The notes beneath the pieces were generated by a model. It saw only the letters and a list, made by a program, of their open reading frames with translations. It was not told the DNA's origin and did not search any database. The position numbers and the translations under genes are program-made. A stretch of DNA of 64,000 nucleotides from Channallabes apus (lineage: Eukaryota; Chordata; Actinopteri; Siluriformes; Clariidae), in contig CM060108.1 in NCBI GenBank assembly GCA_030522415.1, positions 38,400,256-38,464,255 of the forward strand, read 5' to 3'. Positions 45,566 to 56,827 of the stretch are shown here, in pieces (the first letter of the stretch is position 1; each line of letters begins with the position of its first letter).

Positions 45566-45960
45566 GTCACTTAATGTCACTTGCATAGTTTGGTTAGCAT
45601 GTAGATGACACTGCTTAATCATGCTAACGTACTGCCTTATGTAGCTTAGCACAAACATGTTAGCTCACGGTGGCTAAGCTAATGCCTTACAGATGCATTA
45701 GTTTAGCCACAGATGATTACAGATGGTTGTCAATATCAGCTATGGTGTAAATGTTTAATATATTTCACCCTATTTTGGATAGCTTTACTTTATGGTAGCT
45801 ATTTGGTTCAGGTTTTGGTTAGCTTATGACACTGCTATCTATAATGTTATTTAGCACAAACACTTTAGCTCTAGTTGGCTAAAATACTGCATTATGTAGC
45901 TCACAGATGTTTGTATTTATGTATGTTTTGAATATTAGATATTCAGGTGTAAATGTAAAT
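45566..45960 (+). repeat. Downstream half of the interrupted P unit
   Basis: Matches 40741-40985 in order and orientation. It appears to be the continuation of P1 (35985-36547), separated from it by the 9-kb segment between the CCCAGATAGCA ends. 45961-46185 shows no gene. Confidence 0.4.
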
Positions 45961-46187
45961 TGCAATGCAAAAACTATAAATCATTGTATAACATTACAAA
46001 ACTTGTGTTGTCTTTATGCATGGTCAATAGTTATTGATGGTAATATAAAGTAATTTTATTGTTATCATGCTTGTTTTTTCCCCTTTTTTTATAAACAGTT
46101 GTGACCGTGAAAATGATCAGCCACCTGTTTTATAGAGAGCAAATGCAAACAAGAAGGCAAGATACAGATGGATCATCGCTACGTTTA

Positions 46188-46918
46188 CACTGCCAGGTAA
46201 ATGTGACCCAATTCCGATTTTTTGCTCATATGTGACACATATCGGATATGTTCTATGTCCGTGTAAACAGGAAAAAAACGCATGCATTCCGATATTTCGA
46301 GATCGGTTTCAGGCCTCCTTCATATGTGGAAATAAATCGGATATAAATCAGATATGTGCTAATGTGACTGCCGTGTAAACAGACAGATCGGATTTCCTGA
46401 GGCTTTGTGTGCTGTCCATCATTAAAACAGTGACTTCTTCGCGGTTTAATGACGTAATGTTATTCTCCGGTGGAAGCGCGTGTGGAATGATAAAATCGCA
46501 GGTGACGTGGAAGAGGAAAAGAACAACCCCCCCCCCCCCACACACACACACACCGCATTGTGTTAATGCTTATTTGGGCTAAATAACATTAAGAAATCAG
46601 TATTTGATGAATAAAGCATATGTGCAGGCTGCAATTATGCCATTTTTTTTCTCTCCTCCTCCGTTTTAAAACCATGGTGCGCGAACTTTGCATATATAGC
46701 AGAGATAGCGTTAAGCATATTTCACCTTCATCTTTCTTGGCTAGTGTGTAGCGCAAGAACCTCCCTTTAAGTATGCGCGATGTTTCAGATGGTATGGCGA
46801 GTGTAAACACGTGAATCGGATATGAGTCATAGTTAAAAGAACGTGTAAACAGACGGTCAAAAAAATCAGATATAGGCAACAAATCGGAATTAAGCATCGA
46901 GACCTGCAGTGTAAATGT
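46188..46918. mobile_element. TIR element (TTTACACTGC ends)
   Basis: The left end reads 'cgtttacactgccagg' and the right end 'gacctgcagtgtaaatg', with subterminal 'gtgtaaacag' and 'atcggatat' repeats in inverted orientation. About 730 bp, no transposase. A target duplication was not resolved. A C-run and (CA)n lie at 46529-46553. Confidence 0.6.
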
Positions 46919-47536
46919 CTTGGAAAACACAGACTCTGCGATTCCAGCTCGCATGGGAACCTGGACCATGACTGGGGACTGGATTTGGGATGGATCTCTT
47001 GTATTTTTTTAAGCAGTTGGCCACATGATAAGGCTTCACCTGTGATTGTGCACAACCAGAACATGGACTGACCTCAGATGCCAGGAATGTTACCACTGCT
47101 GGTCACAGGGTCTGTGTGCATTGCAAATCAGTTTATGGTAAACAGCAAAAAACACCATAGAAATGCCAGGTATGTGATGTTTACTTGTGTCTTCAGTTAA
47201 ACAAGAAGTGCTTTTTCGAGAGAGGCACAAAGATGTATGACTGTGTATAGGGTGTAAGAGTGGGCTTTTAACAAACCTAACACCCTTTCTGCATCATGCA
47301 CTGTTCTTGATTGCACTGTTTTTCCATGAATGTCTGTTTGCACGGCCATGTATGTCATAAATGTGCCTTCTGTGTATAAGATCATCTGTGTCCCTCTTCC
47401 CTCAATCCTGAACCTTTACTTTGCACTAGGTGAAACAGGTGACATTTAAATGTTTATTATTAAGAAAACACAATACACAAAATGTTAGGATATGTCGGAT
47501 CTACTTCAGGGTCCAAAAACCTGCAGACCCCTAAAT

Positions 47537-47575
47537 AATGAGTGAGGGCCAAGCCGTAATTGGCCCTCACTCATT
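47537..47575. repeat. Perfect 16-bp inverted repeat (hairpin)
   Basis: AATGAGTGAGGGCCAA at 47537-47552 is followed by a 7-base spacer (GCCGTAA) and the exact complement at 47560-47575. It is not part of a recognised terminator or tRNA. Confidence 0.8.
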
Positions 47576-47589
47576 TACACTGACACATA

Positions 47590-48099
47590 AAGGTTTTTTT
47601 ATATAGACAGTTTTAAGCATAATAACAATAAGAATAACAAAAAGAAAGAAAAAACTGTTTTGTCTTATCACACCCGATAAGTTTTATTTTGCCCCAGTTA
47701 CAGTGGTTTGGTTCTGGGGTTGAGCTCTCACGAGCATGTGCAGCTGTATCGCAAGGGAATCCATATGACATGCCGGGTCATGTGATTTGTCATAAAAGAG
47801 CACCTGGGAAGCAACTTGTGGTGGAGAGATTATGGCGAGACATCGCTGTTTATGGATTTTTATTCAAGAGAGAGTGAATACCGTGACAAGTTGGATTTTT
47901 CCATTTTCTTGATTAATCCTTGCCGGATAAAAAACACCTCTTGCTCCGTTTTCCTGCTCCCAGACTGTTTTAACATTACCGGTGAGACAGAGCCATTGCA
48001 TCCAACACACACACTCGCAAACACACTCATAAATAACCTGGACTCTAGACTTTCTATTCCATCCACACACACACTCTTTTTTTTCATATTTGTATATAT
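47590..48099 (+). repeat. Dispersed repeat Z, copy 1
   Basis: Matches 60003-60275 in the same orientation: 'tatatagacagttttaagca', 'gtcttatcacaccc', 'ttttattttgccccagt', 'cctcttgctccgttt', 'attaccggtgagacagagcc'. Copy 1 has about 215 extra bases (47717-47935) absent from copy 2. It is directly followed by the TIR element at 48100. Its nature is unknown. Confidence 0.6.
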
Positions 48100-48942
48100 T
48101 GTCACGGCATGCGTCTGTGATGGGCATGCGCCCAAATCAATATCACTCCGAAGCTCACTAGCTAGGCGGCCTCCCCCTCTGCAGGTGCGTGAAGAAGTGG
48201 GACCGAGGAATTAGGCACGGCTGGAGAGTCATTGCTGCTAATGATCCCTATAAAACACAGCGGGGAGTGTAGCCCGCGGTCTGTTGGGAGATTGGACTTT
48301 ACTAAGCGTTGTGAGTGCGATCCATGCGCTACAACGTGGAAGAGCGGCATGCAAATGGTTCAATGGAATGCACCCCAGGGACTTCAAAGAGCTGAGTACG
48401 CCTTTGATCACTGCAATAAGGACAGCTGCAAGCTCACTGCCGGATCTCCCGCGGCTCTTCAGCTCTCAATGGAACCAGATTCTTGTGACCCCTGCCGCGA
48501 AGAGGAAAAGGCCGCAAGGAGGCCAGGGAAAGCCGCCCTGCCACCGGACATCAGAGACATCAGAGAGGACTCCTGCACACACCTTCGTGATGGCGCTTCG
48601 CCCGCTGTCGATGGCCGGTGCGTGTCCTCGCTGACGCAAACGTAAAAACTTAACGCAAACGTCCTCGCGGCCTTTTCCTCTTTGGCGGCTGGGATGTGAA
48701 GGCGGGCTCGGTGCGGGAGTGAAGATGCCGCAGGAGCTCGCGCAGCTCTTTCGCGGGGATCAAAGGGATGCCACTCTCCTATTCTCCATAGCAGCGGTTC
48801 CCAAACTTTCAAGTCCGCGACCCCTAATTGAAGATCAACAAGATCTCGCGACCCCCACTATCAAAAACAAGCAATAAACATTAAGCTGTTCACAGTATTT
48901 TGACTACATTTACTATACATCTAAATAATTTTGGCTTACCTT

Positions 48943-49296
48943 TCAATGGGAAGGGTGTACTTGTTTTTGGCAGCACAAAAGCTTCATTCGTGGCCTGATG
49001 GTGGATACAGCTACCCGCATATCATCTTCGATATCATGACGTGAGCTGTATTTATTTTTTATATATGGAACAGCGGGAAAATACTGCTCACACAAATATG
49101 TAGATCCAAATTGAAGCAGTACATCCACTGCTGCATGGGACAACTCGTGTATTCGGTTGCTACCGCAACTTACTGAATACTGATACTGATTGCACTTTAT
49201 GAATTCTTCCTCATATTTCCGACGTTTCCTACTTTGGTCTGACGGTGTCTTGCTCTTTTGCTTGGTCGATGTACATGGTTCCGATGACTCAGACAA
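48943..49296 (-). pseudogene. hAT transposase remnant (N-terminus fused to C-terminal dimerisation region)
   Basis: It begins MSESSEPCTSTKQKSK and RKRRKYEEEFI, like the start of ZBED5/SCAND3-type hAT transposases. After a short unrelated piece it continues with FGSTYLCEQYFPAV and IKNKYSSRHDIEDDMRVAVS, the family's C-terminal hATC dimerisation block. The catalytic core and most of the zinc finger are absent, so a large internal deletion produced this 117-codon frame. Not a functional transposase. Confidence 0.8.
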
Positions 49297-49518
49297 ACAA
49301 TTTCCTTAACATTTTTAGATTTGTGAATAACAAATTTATCCATCTCGGCAGTTGCGGTTTTCACGTGCAGTTGTGCGCTGTAGCAATAAATAGTGAGTCA
49401 GTCGCTGCACAGTGATGTCATATCTATGAGTCGCAATTTTTTTTATTTAAACACTCAAACTCAATCAGTAATATCTTTACAAATCAGAAAATATTTATTT
49501 ATAGCATTTACTTGTAAT

Positions 49519-49727
49519 CAGGCCTGGACTGACCATAGGGCATACCGGGCAATGCCCGGTGGGCCGACGTACATTTTAGAGCCACGCGCAACCCCCTCCG
49601 GTCGCATTCTCTGAACGCAACCCACGCCCCCCTCCGCATTCTCTGAATGCGCGCGCAACCCCCCCACTCACCGGCCGTTGCTCTGAACTGAATGCCCGGG
49701 CCGTTTTTTGGTTCCAGTCCAGACCTG
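49519..49727. mobile_element. Small hAT MITE nested in the hAT element
   Basis: Ends CAGGCCTGGACTG and CCAGTCCAGACCTG with a perfect 8-bp target duplication CTTGTAAT at 49511-49518 and 49728-49735. Only 209 bp; the interior is a GC-rich tract ('cgcgcaaccccc', 'ggtcgcattctctgaacgc') repeated two to three times. Confidence 0.92.
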
Positions 49728-50089
49728 CTTGTAATACTGAAAGGTGTGTATTATAATCACAAAAAAATATATTTTTTAATCCCTCTCGCGACCCCTTGAA
49801 ATTATTCCGCGACCCCCAGAGGGGTCGCGACCCACAGTTTGGGAACCACTGCTCCATAGCATCACGTACTTCCCGGACCTCGGACTAAACTCTGCGCCTT
49901 GCTTTTATAATGCGGAGCAAGCCCGAGATCATATTAATGTTAATTATCGCCAGCCGGCATGAATTGGCGACTCCGTCCCTTTGCCGCCTATTCAGGGAGC
50001 CTACGAGTAGCGATAGTAGATTTGGGCGCACACCCATCAAAGGCGCACGCCGTGACAGATCATCATAATTTTCTTTAATAGTAAATAAT

Positions 50090-50384
50090 AACCCCCGTTG
50101 CGCTGTACCACCGCTGGCAAAATCTTATGAAATACAAGTTAAACATTAAACGAATTTACAAAACTTTATGCGTGCGTTTAAGTGCTGATTAGGCTACATA
50201 GGAAAGTAAAGAAGAGAATCACGATGCTCAACATCCCGGAGCCCAAACACCATTTAAATTACATTAACAAATATTGTAAGTAAATAACAATAGCCCACAT
50301 TTAGAAAAGCATTTTTATTTAGATTATAAAAAATAATACTGCATCTGTTTTAGGTGTTCCAGCTGCCACTGTTCTTGTGGCTCT
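50090..50384 (+). repeat. Dispersed repeat R, copy 1
   Basis: Shares 'tatgcgtgcg', 'gtgctgattaggctac', 'agcccaaacaccatttaaat' and 'ccagctgccactgttcttg' with 54895-55030 and 57865-58085. It is interrupted by the LINE at 50401. The three copies lie in one 8-kb interval in the same orientation, suggesting segmental or tandem duplication. Confidence 0.5.
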
Positions 50385-50400
50385 GTCAGAGTAAATCATT

Positions 50401-53400
50401 CTTCTTCTTCTTTGTCTTTCAGCTGTTCCCTTTCAGGGGTCGCCACAGCGAATCATCTACCTCCTTCTAACCCTATCCTCTGCATCCTCTTCTCTCACAC
50501 CAACTAAGTTCATGTCCTCTCTCACTGCATCCATAAATCTCCTCTTTGGTCTTCCTCTAGACCTCCTGCCTGGCAGTTCCAACCTCAGCATCCTTCTACC
50601 GATATGCTCACCATCTCTCCTCTGAACATGTCCAAACCACCTCAATCTGGCCTCTCTGACTTTATCTCCAAAACATCTCACATGGGTTATCCCTCTGATG
50701 AACTAATTCTTGATCCTATCCATCCTTGTCACTCCCAAAGAGAACCTCAACATCTTTAGCTCTGCTACCTCTAGCTCTGCCTCCTGTCTTTTCTTCAGTG
50801 CCACTGTCTCTAAGCCGTAGAGCATCGCTGGTCTCACCACTGTCCTGTACACCTTTCCTTTCATTCTCGCTGATACTCTTTTATCGCACAACACACCTGA
50901 ACCTTTTCTCCACCCATTCCAACCTGCCTGTACCCGCCTCTTCACCTCCTTTCCACACTCTCCAATGCTCTGGACCGTTGACCCTAAGTACTTAAAGTCC
51001 TGCACCTTCTTTACCTCTGTTCCCTGTAGCCTCACCGTTCCTCTTGGGTTCCTCTCATTCACACACATGTATTCCGTCTTGCTGCGGCTAACCTTCATTC
51101 CTCTGCTTTCCAGAGCGTACCTCCACCTCTCCAAATTTTCTTCCACCTGTTCCCTGCTCTCGCTACACAGCACAATGTCATCTGCAAACATCATAGTCCA
51201 TGGAGACTCCTGTCTAACTTCATCTGTCATCGTGTCCATCTCCAGAGCAAACAAAAAGGGGCTTAGAGCCGATCCTTGATGCAGACCCACCTCCACCTTG
51301 AACTCTTCTGTCACACCTACAGCACATCTCACCACTGTCTTACAACTCTCATACATGTCCTGCACCACTCTAACATACTTCTCTGCCACTCCAGACTTCC
51401 TCATACAACACCACAGCTCCTCTCTTGGCACCCTGTCGTACGCCTTCTCTAAATCTACAAAGACACAATGCAACTCTTTATTACCTTCTCTATACTTCTC
51501 CGCCAGCATCCTCCAAGCAAATACTGCATCTGATGTACTCTTTCTAGGCATGAAACCATATTGCTGCTCACAAATGCTCACCTCTGCCCTTAACCTAGCT
51601 TTCACTACTCTTTCCCACAGCTTCATTGTATGGCTCATTAGCTTTATGCCACAGTAATTGCCACAGCTTTGCACATCTCCCTTGTTCTTAAAAATCTGTA
51701 AAAAATTATACTTCTCCTCCATTCCTCTGGAATCCTCTCACTCTTCAAGATCTTGTTAAACAAACTAGTCAGAAACTCTACTGCCACCTCTCCTAAGCAC
51801 TTCCATACCTCCACAGGTATGTCATCAGGACCAACAGCCTTTCCACTCTTCATCCTTTTCAACGCCCTTCTCACCTCACTTTTTACTAATATTTGCTAGT
51901 TCCTGCTCCACAACAGTCACCTCTTCTACTCTTTGTTGTCTTTCATTTTCCTCATTCATCAACTCCTCAAAGTACTCCTTCCATCTTCCCATCACCCTCC
52001 TGGCATCTGTCAGTACATTTCCATCTCTATCTTTAATCACTCTAACCTGCTGCACATCCTTCCCATCTCTATCTTTCTGCCTCGCCAACCAGTACAGATC
52101 CACCTCTCCCTCCTTATTGTCCAGCCTAGCATACAAGTCCTCACATGCTCTTTGTTTGGCCTTTTCCACCTCTACCTTCACCTTACGCTGCATCTCCCTG
52201 TACTCCTGTCTACTCTCTTCAGTCCTCTCAGAGTCCCACTTCTTCTTAGCTAGCCTCTTTCCCTGTATACACTCCTGGACTTCCTCATTCCACCACCAAG
52301 TCTCCTTGTCCACTTTTCCCTTACCTGATGATACACCAAGTACCCTCCTACCTGTCTCCCTGATCACATTGGCTGTAGTTGTCCAGTCAACTGAAAGCAC
52401 CTCCTGACCACCAAGAGCCTGTCTCAACTTCTCCCTAAAGACAACACAACATTCTTCCATTCTCAGCTTCCACCACTTTGTCCTCTGCTCTGCCTTTGTC
52501 CTCTTCACCTTCCTCACCACCAGGGTTATTTTACACACCACCATTCTGTGTTCTCTGGCTACACTCTCCCCTACCAACACTTTGCAGTCACTAATCTCTT
52601 TCAGATTACAACGTTGACACAAGATGTAGTCCACGTGAGTGCTTCTGCCTCCACTCTTATGTCACCCTATGTTCCTGCCTTTTCTGGAAGAAAGTATTTA
52701 CTACTGCCATTTCACTCCTCTTTGCAAAGTCCACCACCACCTGTCCTTCTACATTCCTGTCCTGAAGACCAAACCTGCCCATCACTTTTTCATCACCTCT
52801 GTTCCCTTCCCCAACATGTCCATTGAAGTCTGCACCAATCACCACTCTCTCACCTCTGGGGATGCTCTGCATTACTTCATCTAACTCACTCCAGAATGTC
52901 TCCTTCTCTTCTAACTCACATCCTACCTGTGGGGAATAGCCACTAACAACATTGAACATCACCCCTTCAATATCCAGCTTTAGACTCATCAACCTGTCTG
53001 ATACTCTCTTCACCTCTAGAACATTCCTTACAAACTCCTCTTTCAGAATAACTCCGTCTCCATTTCTTTTCCTATCCACACCATGGTAAAACAATTTGAA
53101 CCCTGACCCTAAGCTTCTAGCCTTGCTACCTTTCCACCTGGTCTCCTGGACACACAGGGTATCCACCTTCCTTCTCTGCATCATATCAACCAACTCTCTT
53201 GCCTTCCCTGTTAAGGTCCCAACATTCAAAGTCCCTACTTTCACTCCTAAACTCTTGCCTTTCCTTTTCTCTCTCTGATTTTGAACACGCCTTCCTCCTC
53301 TCCTTTTTCGACCAACAGTAGCCCAATTTCCACCGGCACCCTGTAGGTCAACAGCACTGGTGGCGGTTGTTGTTAATCTGGGCCGCGACCGATCCGGTAT

Positions 53401-53545
53401 GTAAATTATACTTCTGATTCGCATCATTGATTTGGCAAATGTTTTTACGTCGGATGCCCTTCCTGACACAACCCTCTGCATTTATCCAGACTTGGGACTG
53501 GCACAAGAAGACACTGGATTGCGCCCCCCCATGGTTGCATTGTCA
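50401..53545 (-). mobile_element. RTE-like LINE, near full length, reverse orientation
   Basis: About 3.15 kb on the minus strand, with its 3' end (AAGAAGAAGAAT tail) at 50401. It is flanked by a 16-bp target duplication, GTCAGAGTAAATCATT (50385-50400) and GTCAGAATAAATCATT (53546-53561), with one mismatch. The protein resembles the endonuclease and reverse transcriptase of RTE/BovB-type elements, the group from which craniofacial development protein 2-like sequences derive. Confidence 0.9.
50457..53481 (-). pseudogene. RTE-like LINE polyprotein (several frameshifts)
   Basis: Minus-strand pieces in order: 53481-52657 is endonuclease (VGTLNVGTLTGKA, CVQETRWKG, GADFNGHVGEGN). 52634-51876 is the linker, with HRMVVCKI and WWWNEEVQECI. 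51874-51644 and 51722-50703 are reverse transcriptase (VFVDLEKAYDRVPRE, LHQGSALSPFLFAL, and the catalytic MMFADDIVLCS). 50681-50457 is the C-terminal part (ARLRWFGHVQRRDGE). At least three frame breaks, near 52650, 51875 and 50690, separate them; a further small shift lies near 51700. The catalytic DD is intact but no full protein can be translated. Confidence 0.9.
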
Positions 53546-53561
53546 GTCAGAATAAATCATT

Positions 53562-54230
53562 CAGTAACAGTAAATTTCAATGTAAAACAGGTACATCTGT
53601 ATGAATAAATTGATATGATGAGCTATTGATCAGTGACTTATGTAAATGACGTGAGGGACGTGCTAATGACGATTTGGTGTGCTGTGTGTTTGTGAGGCGT
53701 GTGGAGGTCTTACATACTCATGAAAAGTCGTGGATTATTCAGTGAAACAGGCTCTGCTGAAAAAAGTTAGGCACATCAGTCACTTTACCACAAATAAAAG
53801 GTCTTTCTGAGTGTTATGATGTAGTTGTAACATAACATGTACAAACGGTGCGCACTGAATACTAAACCTAAACCAGGCACGAGGATTAATAAGCCAAGAT
53901 AGCCCCATACCCGTTTTTATTTTTTTTAAATAAAAATACCAAAGAATATTATTGTGTATAGAGTCATTCAAAACAATGCTATCTAAATAGTAAAATCTAA
54001 ATTTCTTCCATTCCAAGGATTAAAAATGGTAACAATGTCAACTTTAGAATCTAAAATTTACACAAATTTAAAAAGAGGTTTTAATCACTGAAAAATCACT
54101 TTTTAAAGTGTGGAGGGGTGCATTTCAGTTTCCCTGAATGTATAGGTGAGAACAGCTGATTCACAACTGGGGAGAGTGAGTAATTTGCATTTGAATGTTG
54201 TCTGGCATTGTAAAGCACACACAGTGACAC
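53562..54230. other. Non-coding stretch between LINE and Harbinger MITE
   Basis: Probably the continuation of repeat R after the LINE insertion. AT-rich, no exon or RNA gene recognised. Confidence 0.4.
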
Positions 54231-54233
54231 TAA

Positions 54234-54827
54234 TGCCTCTTTTCCACTGCATAGTACGGCACAGCACGGTTCAGTACAGCTCACTTCGGTTCGGCTTGGT
54301 TTGCGCTTCCACTGCAGTGTAGTAACGCTTTAGAGTGGGTGGGATTATTCACATGTCGTTTTAGTCGCTGCGCCTCTACTGCCGTGACATCGTCGTAAAC
54401 GCGCCACAAACAAACACACAACAATGGAGCATATCGACGGCATGGTGTTCTTCATTCTCGGCATGTGGTTGTTTTTAACAGCGAGACGAAGGAGTTTGTT
54501 TCAAAAGAGGCTGATGGCAGCCAAATAAAATTTTTGGTTAATACAAAAAGGTGCGTCCGATCCTTCTCTGGCTGTTCTAAATATAGCGGTTCTGTTGTGT
54601 CTCGTGTCGCAAGCTCAGTGACGCAGTAATGACGATTTTCTCCGGCCAATCAGTGACCAGCGGAGTTTACACGTCACGTTTTGGTAATGGTTCGGCGCGC
54701 TTGGAACCTCGGCTGAGGTGGTACTAAAAAAAGGACCAGGTACCATGTACTGTTCCCAGTGGAAAACCTCCCAAAAGTGAGTTGAACTGAACCGTGTCGT
54801 GCCGTACTATGCAGTGGAAAAGCGCCA
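54234..54827. mobile_element. Harbinger-type MITE
   Basis: Long inverted ends of about 26 bp (CTTTTCCACTGCATAGTACG on both arms), flanked by TAA at 54231-54233 and 54828-54830, the three-base duplication typical of PIF/Harbinger. Subterminal repeats of 'cggcacagcacggttcagta' type occur. 594 bp, no transposase. Confidence 0.8.
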
Positions 54828-54894
54828 TAAAAGAACAACAACCTAGGATTAATAGGAATAAGAGGCCCTGATTATACTGCACAAATATTATTTA

Positions 54895-55076
54895 GTACAA
54901 CCAAATTCCACCGGAAACTTTTTGCGTGCGGTTGAGCGCTGAATGGCTATAAAAAATTAAAGAGGAGGATTTTTAGTTAGACTATAAAAAAATTAATATC
55001 TATTTTTAGGCGTGCCAGCTGCCACTTTTTAGTTAGAAGTTTTCATTACAAATCTTATAATGCCCACATTACATCA
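54895..55076 (+). repeat. Dispersed repeat R, copy 2
   Basis: Shares 'gcgtgcggttgagcgctga' and 'gccagctgccact' with the copies at 50090 and 57865, and has lost the middle portion. Tc1 copy C inserted just downstream. Confidence 0.45.
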
Positions 55077-55100
55077 AATATTTCCATTGTTAATATTTTA

Positions 55101-56720
55101 CAGTGGTGTGAAAAACTATTTGCCCCCTTCCTGATTTCTTATTCTTTTGCATGTTTGTCACACTTAAATGTTTCTGCTCATCAAAAACCGTTAACTATTA
55201 GTCAAAGATAACATAATTGAACACAAAATGCAGTTTTTAAATGAAGGTTTACGTTATTAAGGGAGAAAAAAAACTCCAAATCTACATGGCCCTGGGTGAA
55301 AAAGTGATTGCCCCCCTTGTTAAAAAATAACTTAACTGTGGTTTATCACACCTGAGTTCAATTTCTGTAGTCACCCCCAGGCCTGATTACTGCCACACCT
55401 GTTTCAATCAAGAAATCACTTAAATAGGAGCTACCTGACACAGAGAAGTAGACCAAAAGCACCTCAAAAGCTAAGCATCATGCCAAGATCCAAAGAAATT
55501 CAGGAACAAATGAGAACAAAAGTAATTGAGATCTATCAGTCTGGTAAAGGTTATAAAGCCTTTTCTAAAGCTTTGGGACTCCAGCGAACCACAGTGAGAG
55601 CCATTATCCACAAATGGCAAAAACATGGAACAGTGGTGAACCTTCCCAGGAGTGGCCGTCCGACCAAAATTACCCCAAAAGCGCAGAGACGACTCATCCG
55701 AGAGGCCACAAAAGACCCCAGGACAACATCTAAAGAACTGCAGGCCTCACTTGCCTCAATTAAGGTCAGTGTTCACGACTCCACCATAAGAAAGAGACTG
55801 GGCAAAAACGGCCTGCATGGCAGATTTCCAAGGCGCAAACCACTTTTAAGCAAAAAGAACATTAAGGCTCGTCTCAATTTTGCTAAAAAAACATCTCAAT
55901 GATTGCAAGACTTTTGGGAAAATACCTTGTGGACCGACGAGACAAAAGTTGAACTTGTTGGAAGTTGCGTGTCCCGTTACATCTGGCGTAAAAGTAACAC
56001 AGCATTTCAGAAAAAGAACATCATACCAACAGTAAAATATGGTGGTGGTAGTGTGATGGGCTGGGGTTGTTTTGCTGCTTCAGGACCTGGAAGGCTTGCT
56101 GTGATAGATGGAACCATGAATTCTACTGTCTACCAAAAAATCCTGAAGGAGAATGTCCGGCCATCTGTTCGTCAACTCAAGCTGAAGCGATCTTGGGTGC
56201 TGCAGCAGGACAATGACCCAAAACACACCAGCAAATCCACCTCTGAATGGCTGAAGAAAAACAAAATGAAGACTTTGGAGTGGCCTAGTCAAAGTCCTGA
56301 CCTGAATCCTATTGAGATGTTGTGGCATGACCTTAAAAAGGCGGTTCATGCTAGAAAACCCTCAAATAAAGCTGAATTACAACAATTCTGCAAAGATGAG
56401 TGGGCCAAAATTCCTCCAGAGCGCTGTAAAAGACTCGTTGCAAGTTATCGCAAATGCTTGATTGCAGTTATTGCTGCTAAGGGTGGCCCAACCAGTTATT
56501 AGGTTCAGGGGGCAATTACTTTTTCACACAGAGCCATGTAGGTTTGGATTATTTTTCTGCCTAAATAATAAAACCCCTCATTTAAAAACTGCATTTTGTG
56601 TTTACTTGTGTTATCTTTGACTAATAGTTAAATGTGTTTGATGAACAGAAACATTTTGTGTGACAAACATGCAAAAGAATAAGAAATCAGGAGGGGGGCA
56701 AATAGTTTTTCACACCACTG
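55101..56720 (+). mobile_element. Tc1-like transposon, copy C
   Basis: Full length (1620 bp), beginning CAGTGGTG after TA (55099-55100) and ending CACCACTG before TA (56721-56722). The best preserved of the three long copies of this family. Confidence 0.95.
55480..56502 (+). pseudogene. Tc1-like DD34E transposase, copy C (one frameshift)
   Basis: The ATG at 55480 gives MPRSKEIQEQM and an uninterrupted frame through both DNA-binding regions to RLNFAKK. An extra A in an A-run near 55887 shifts the frame. The rest reads from about 55903 to TAG-free end TAA-type stop after GGPTSY (56500-56502), with WTDETKVEL, QQDNDPKHT and SPDLNPIEMLW all present, so the catalytic triad is intact. One amino-acid oddity is VMGWGCF for VMVWGCF. 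The single slippage-type lesion suggests recent loss. Confidence 0.93.
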
Positions 56721-56827
56721 TAACTATTTATTTTGCTATTTTAGCCATTACTGTTTAATTTACTTCAAAATAACATTAAAACAAGAACAATAAAACTTTT
56801 TAAATATTGTTGACTACATTTGGGCCA

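Larger units (their letters stand above)
48792..49851 (-). mobile_element. Internally deleted hAT element
   Basis: Ends CAGCGGTTCCCAAAC and GTTTGGGAACCACTG, with a perfect 8-bp target duplication CTCCATAG at 48784-48791 and 49852-49859. Subterminal GCGACCCC motifs sit on both arms. It contains a fused transposase remnant (48943-49296) and a second hAT MITE (49519-49727). Confidence 0.92.
48100..50057. mobile_element. GC-rich TIR element, interrupted by a hAT element
   Basis: It begins TGTCACGGCATGCG and ends CGCACGCCGTGACA. The two ends are imperfect inverted repeats for about 70 bp (the inner part reads 'gcgcccaaatc' on each arm). A related GC-rich copy in the opposite orientation is at 56828-57378 but lacks the second arm. 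Flanking target duplication not seen. Its body is interrupted at 48792-49851. Open frames in the left part (48162-48650) have no recognisable motif. Confidence 0.6.

Noticed and set aside
47864..48135. Two overlapping about 90-codon minus-strand frames
   Set aside because: They lie in dispersed repeat Z, which has a second copy at 60003 with an internal deletion that breaks the frames.
48232..48650. Overlapping 116-137 codon frames in GC-rich sequence
   Set aside because: They lie inside a repeated TIR element, have no recognisable domain, and two frames are open simultaneously, as expected from base composition.
48100..50057. Solo LTR (TG...CA ends)
   Set aside because: The two ends are inverted repeats over about 70 bp, which LTRs do not show beyond a few bases, and no short target duplication flanks it.
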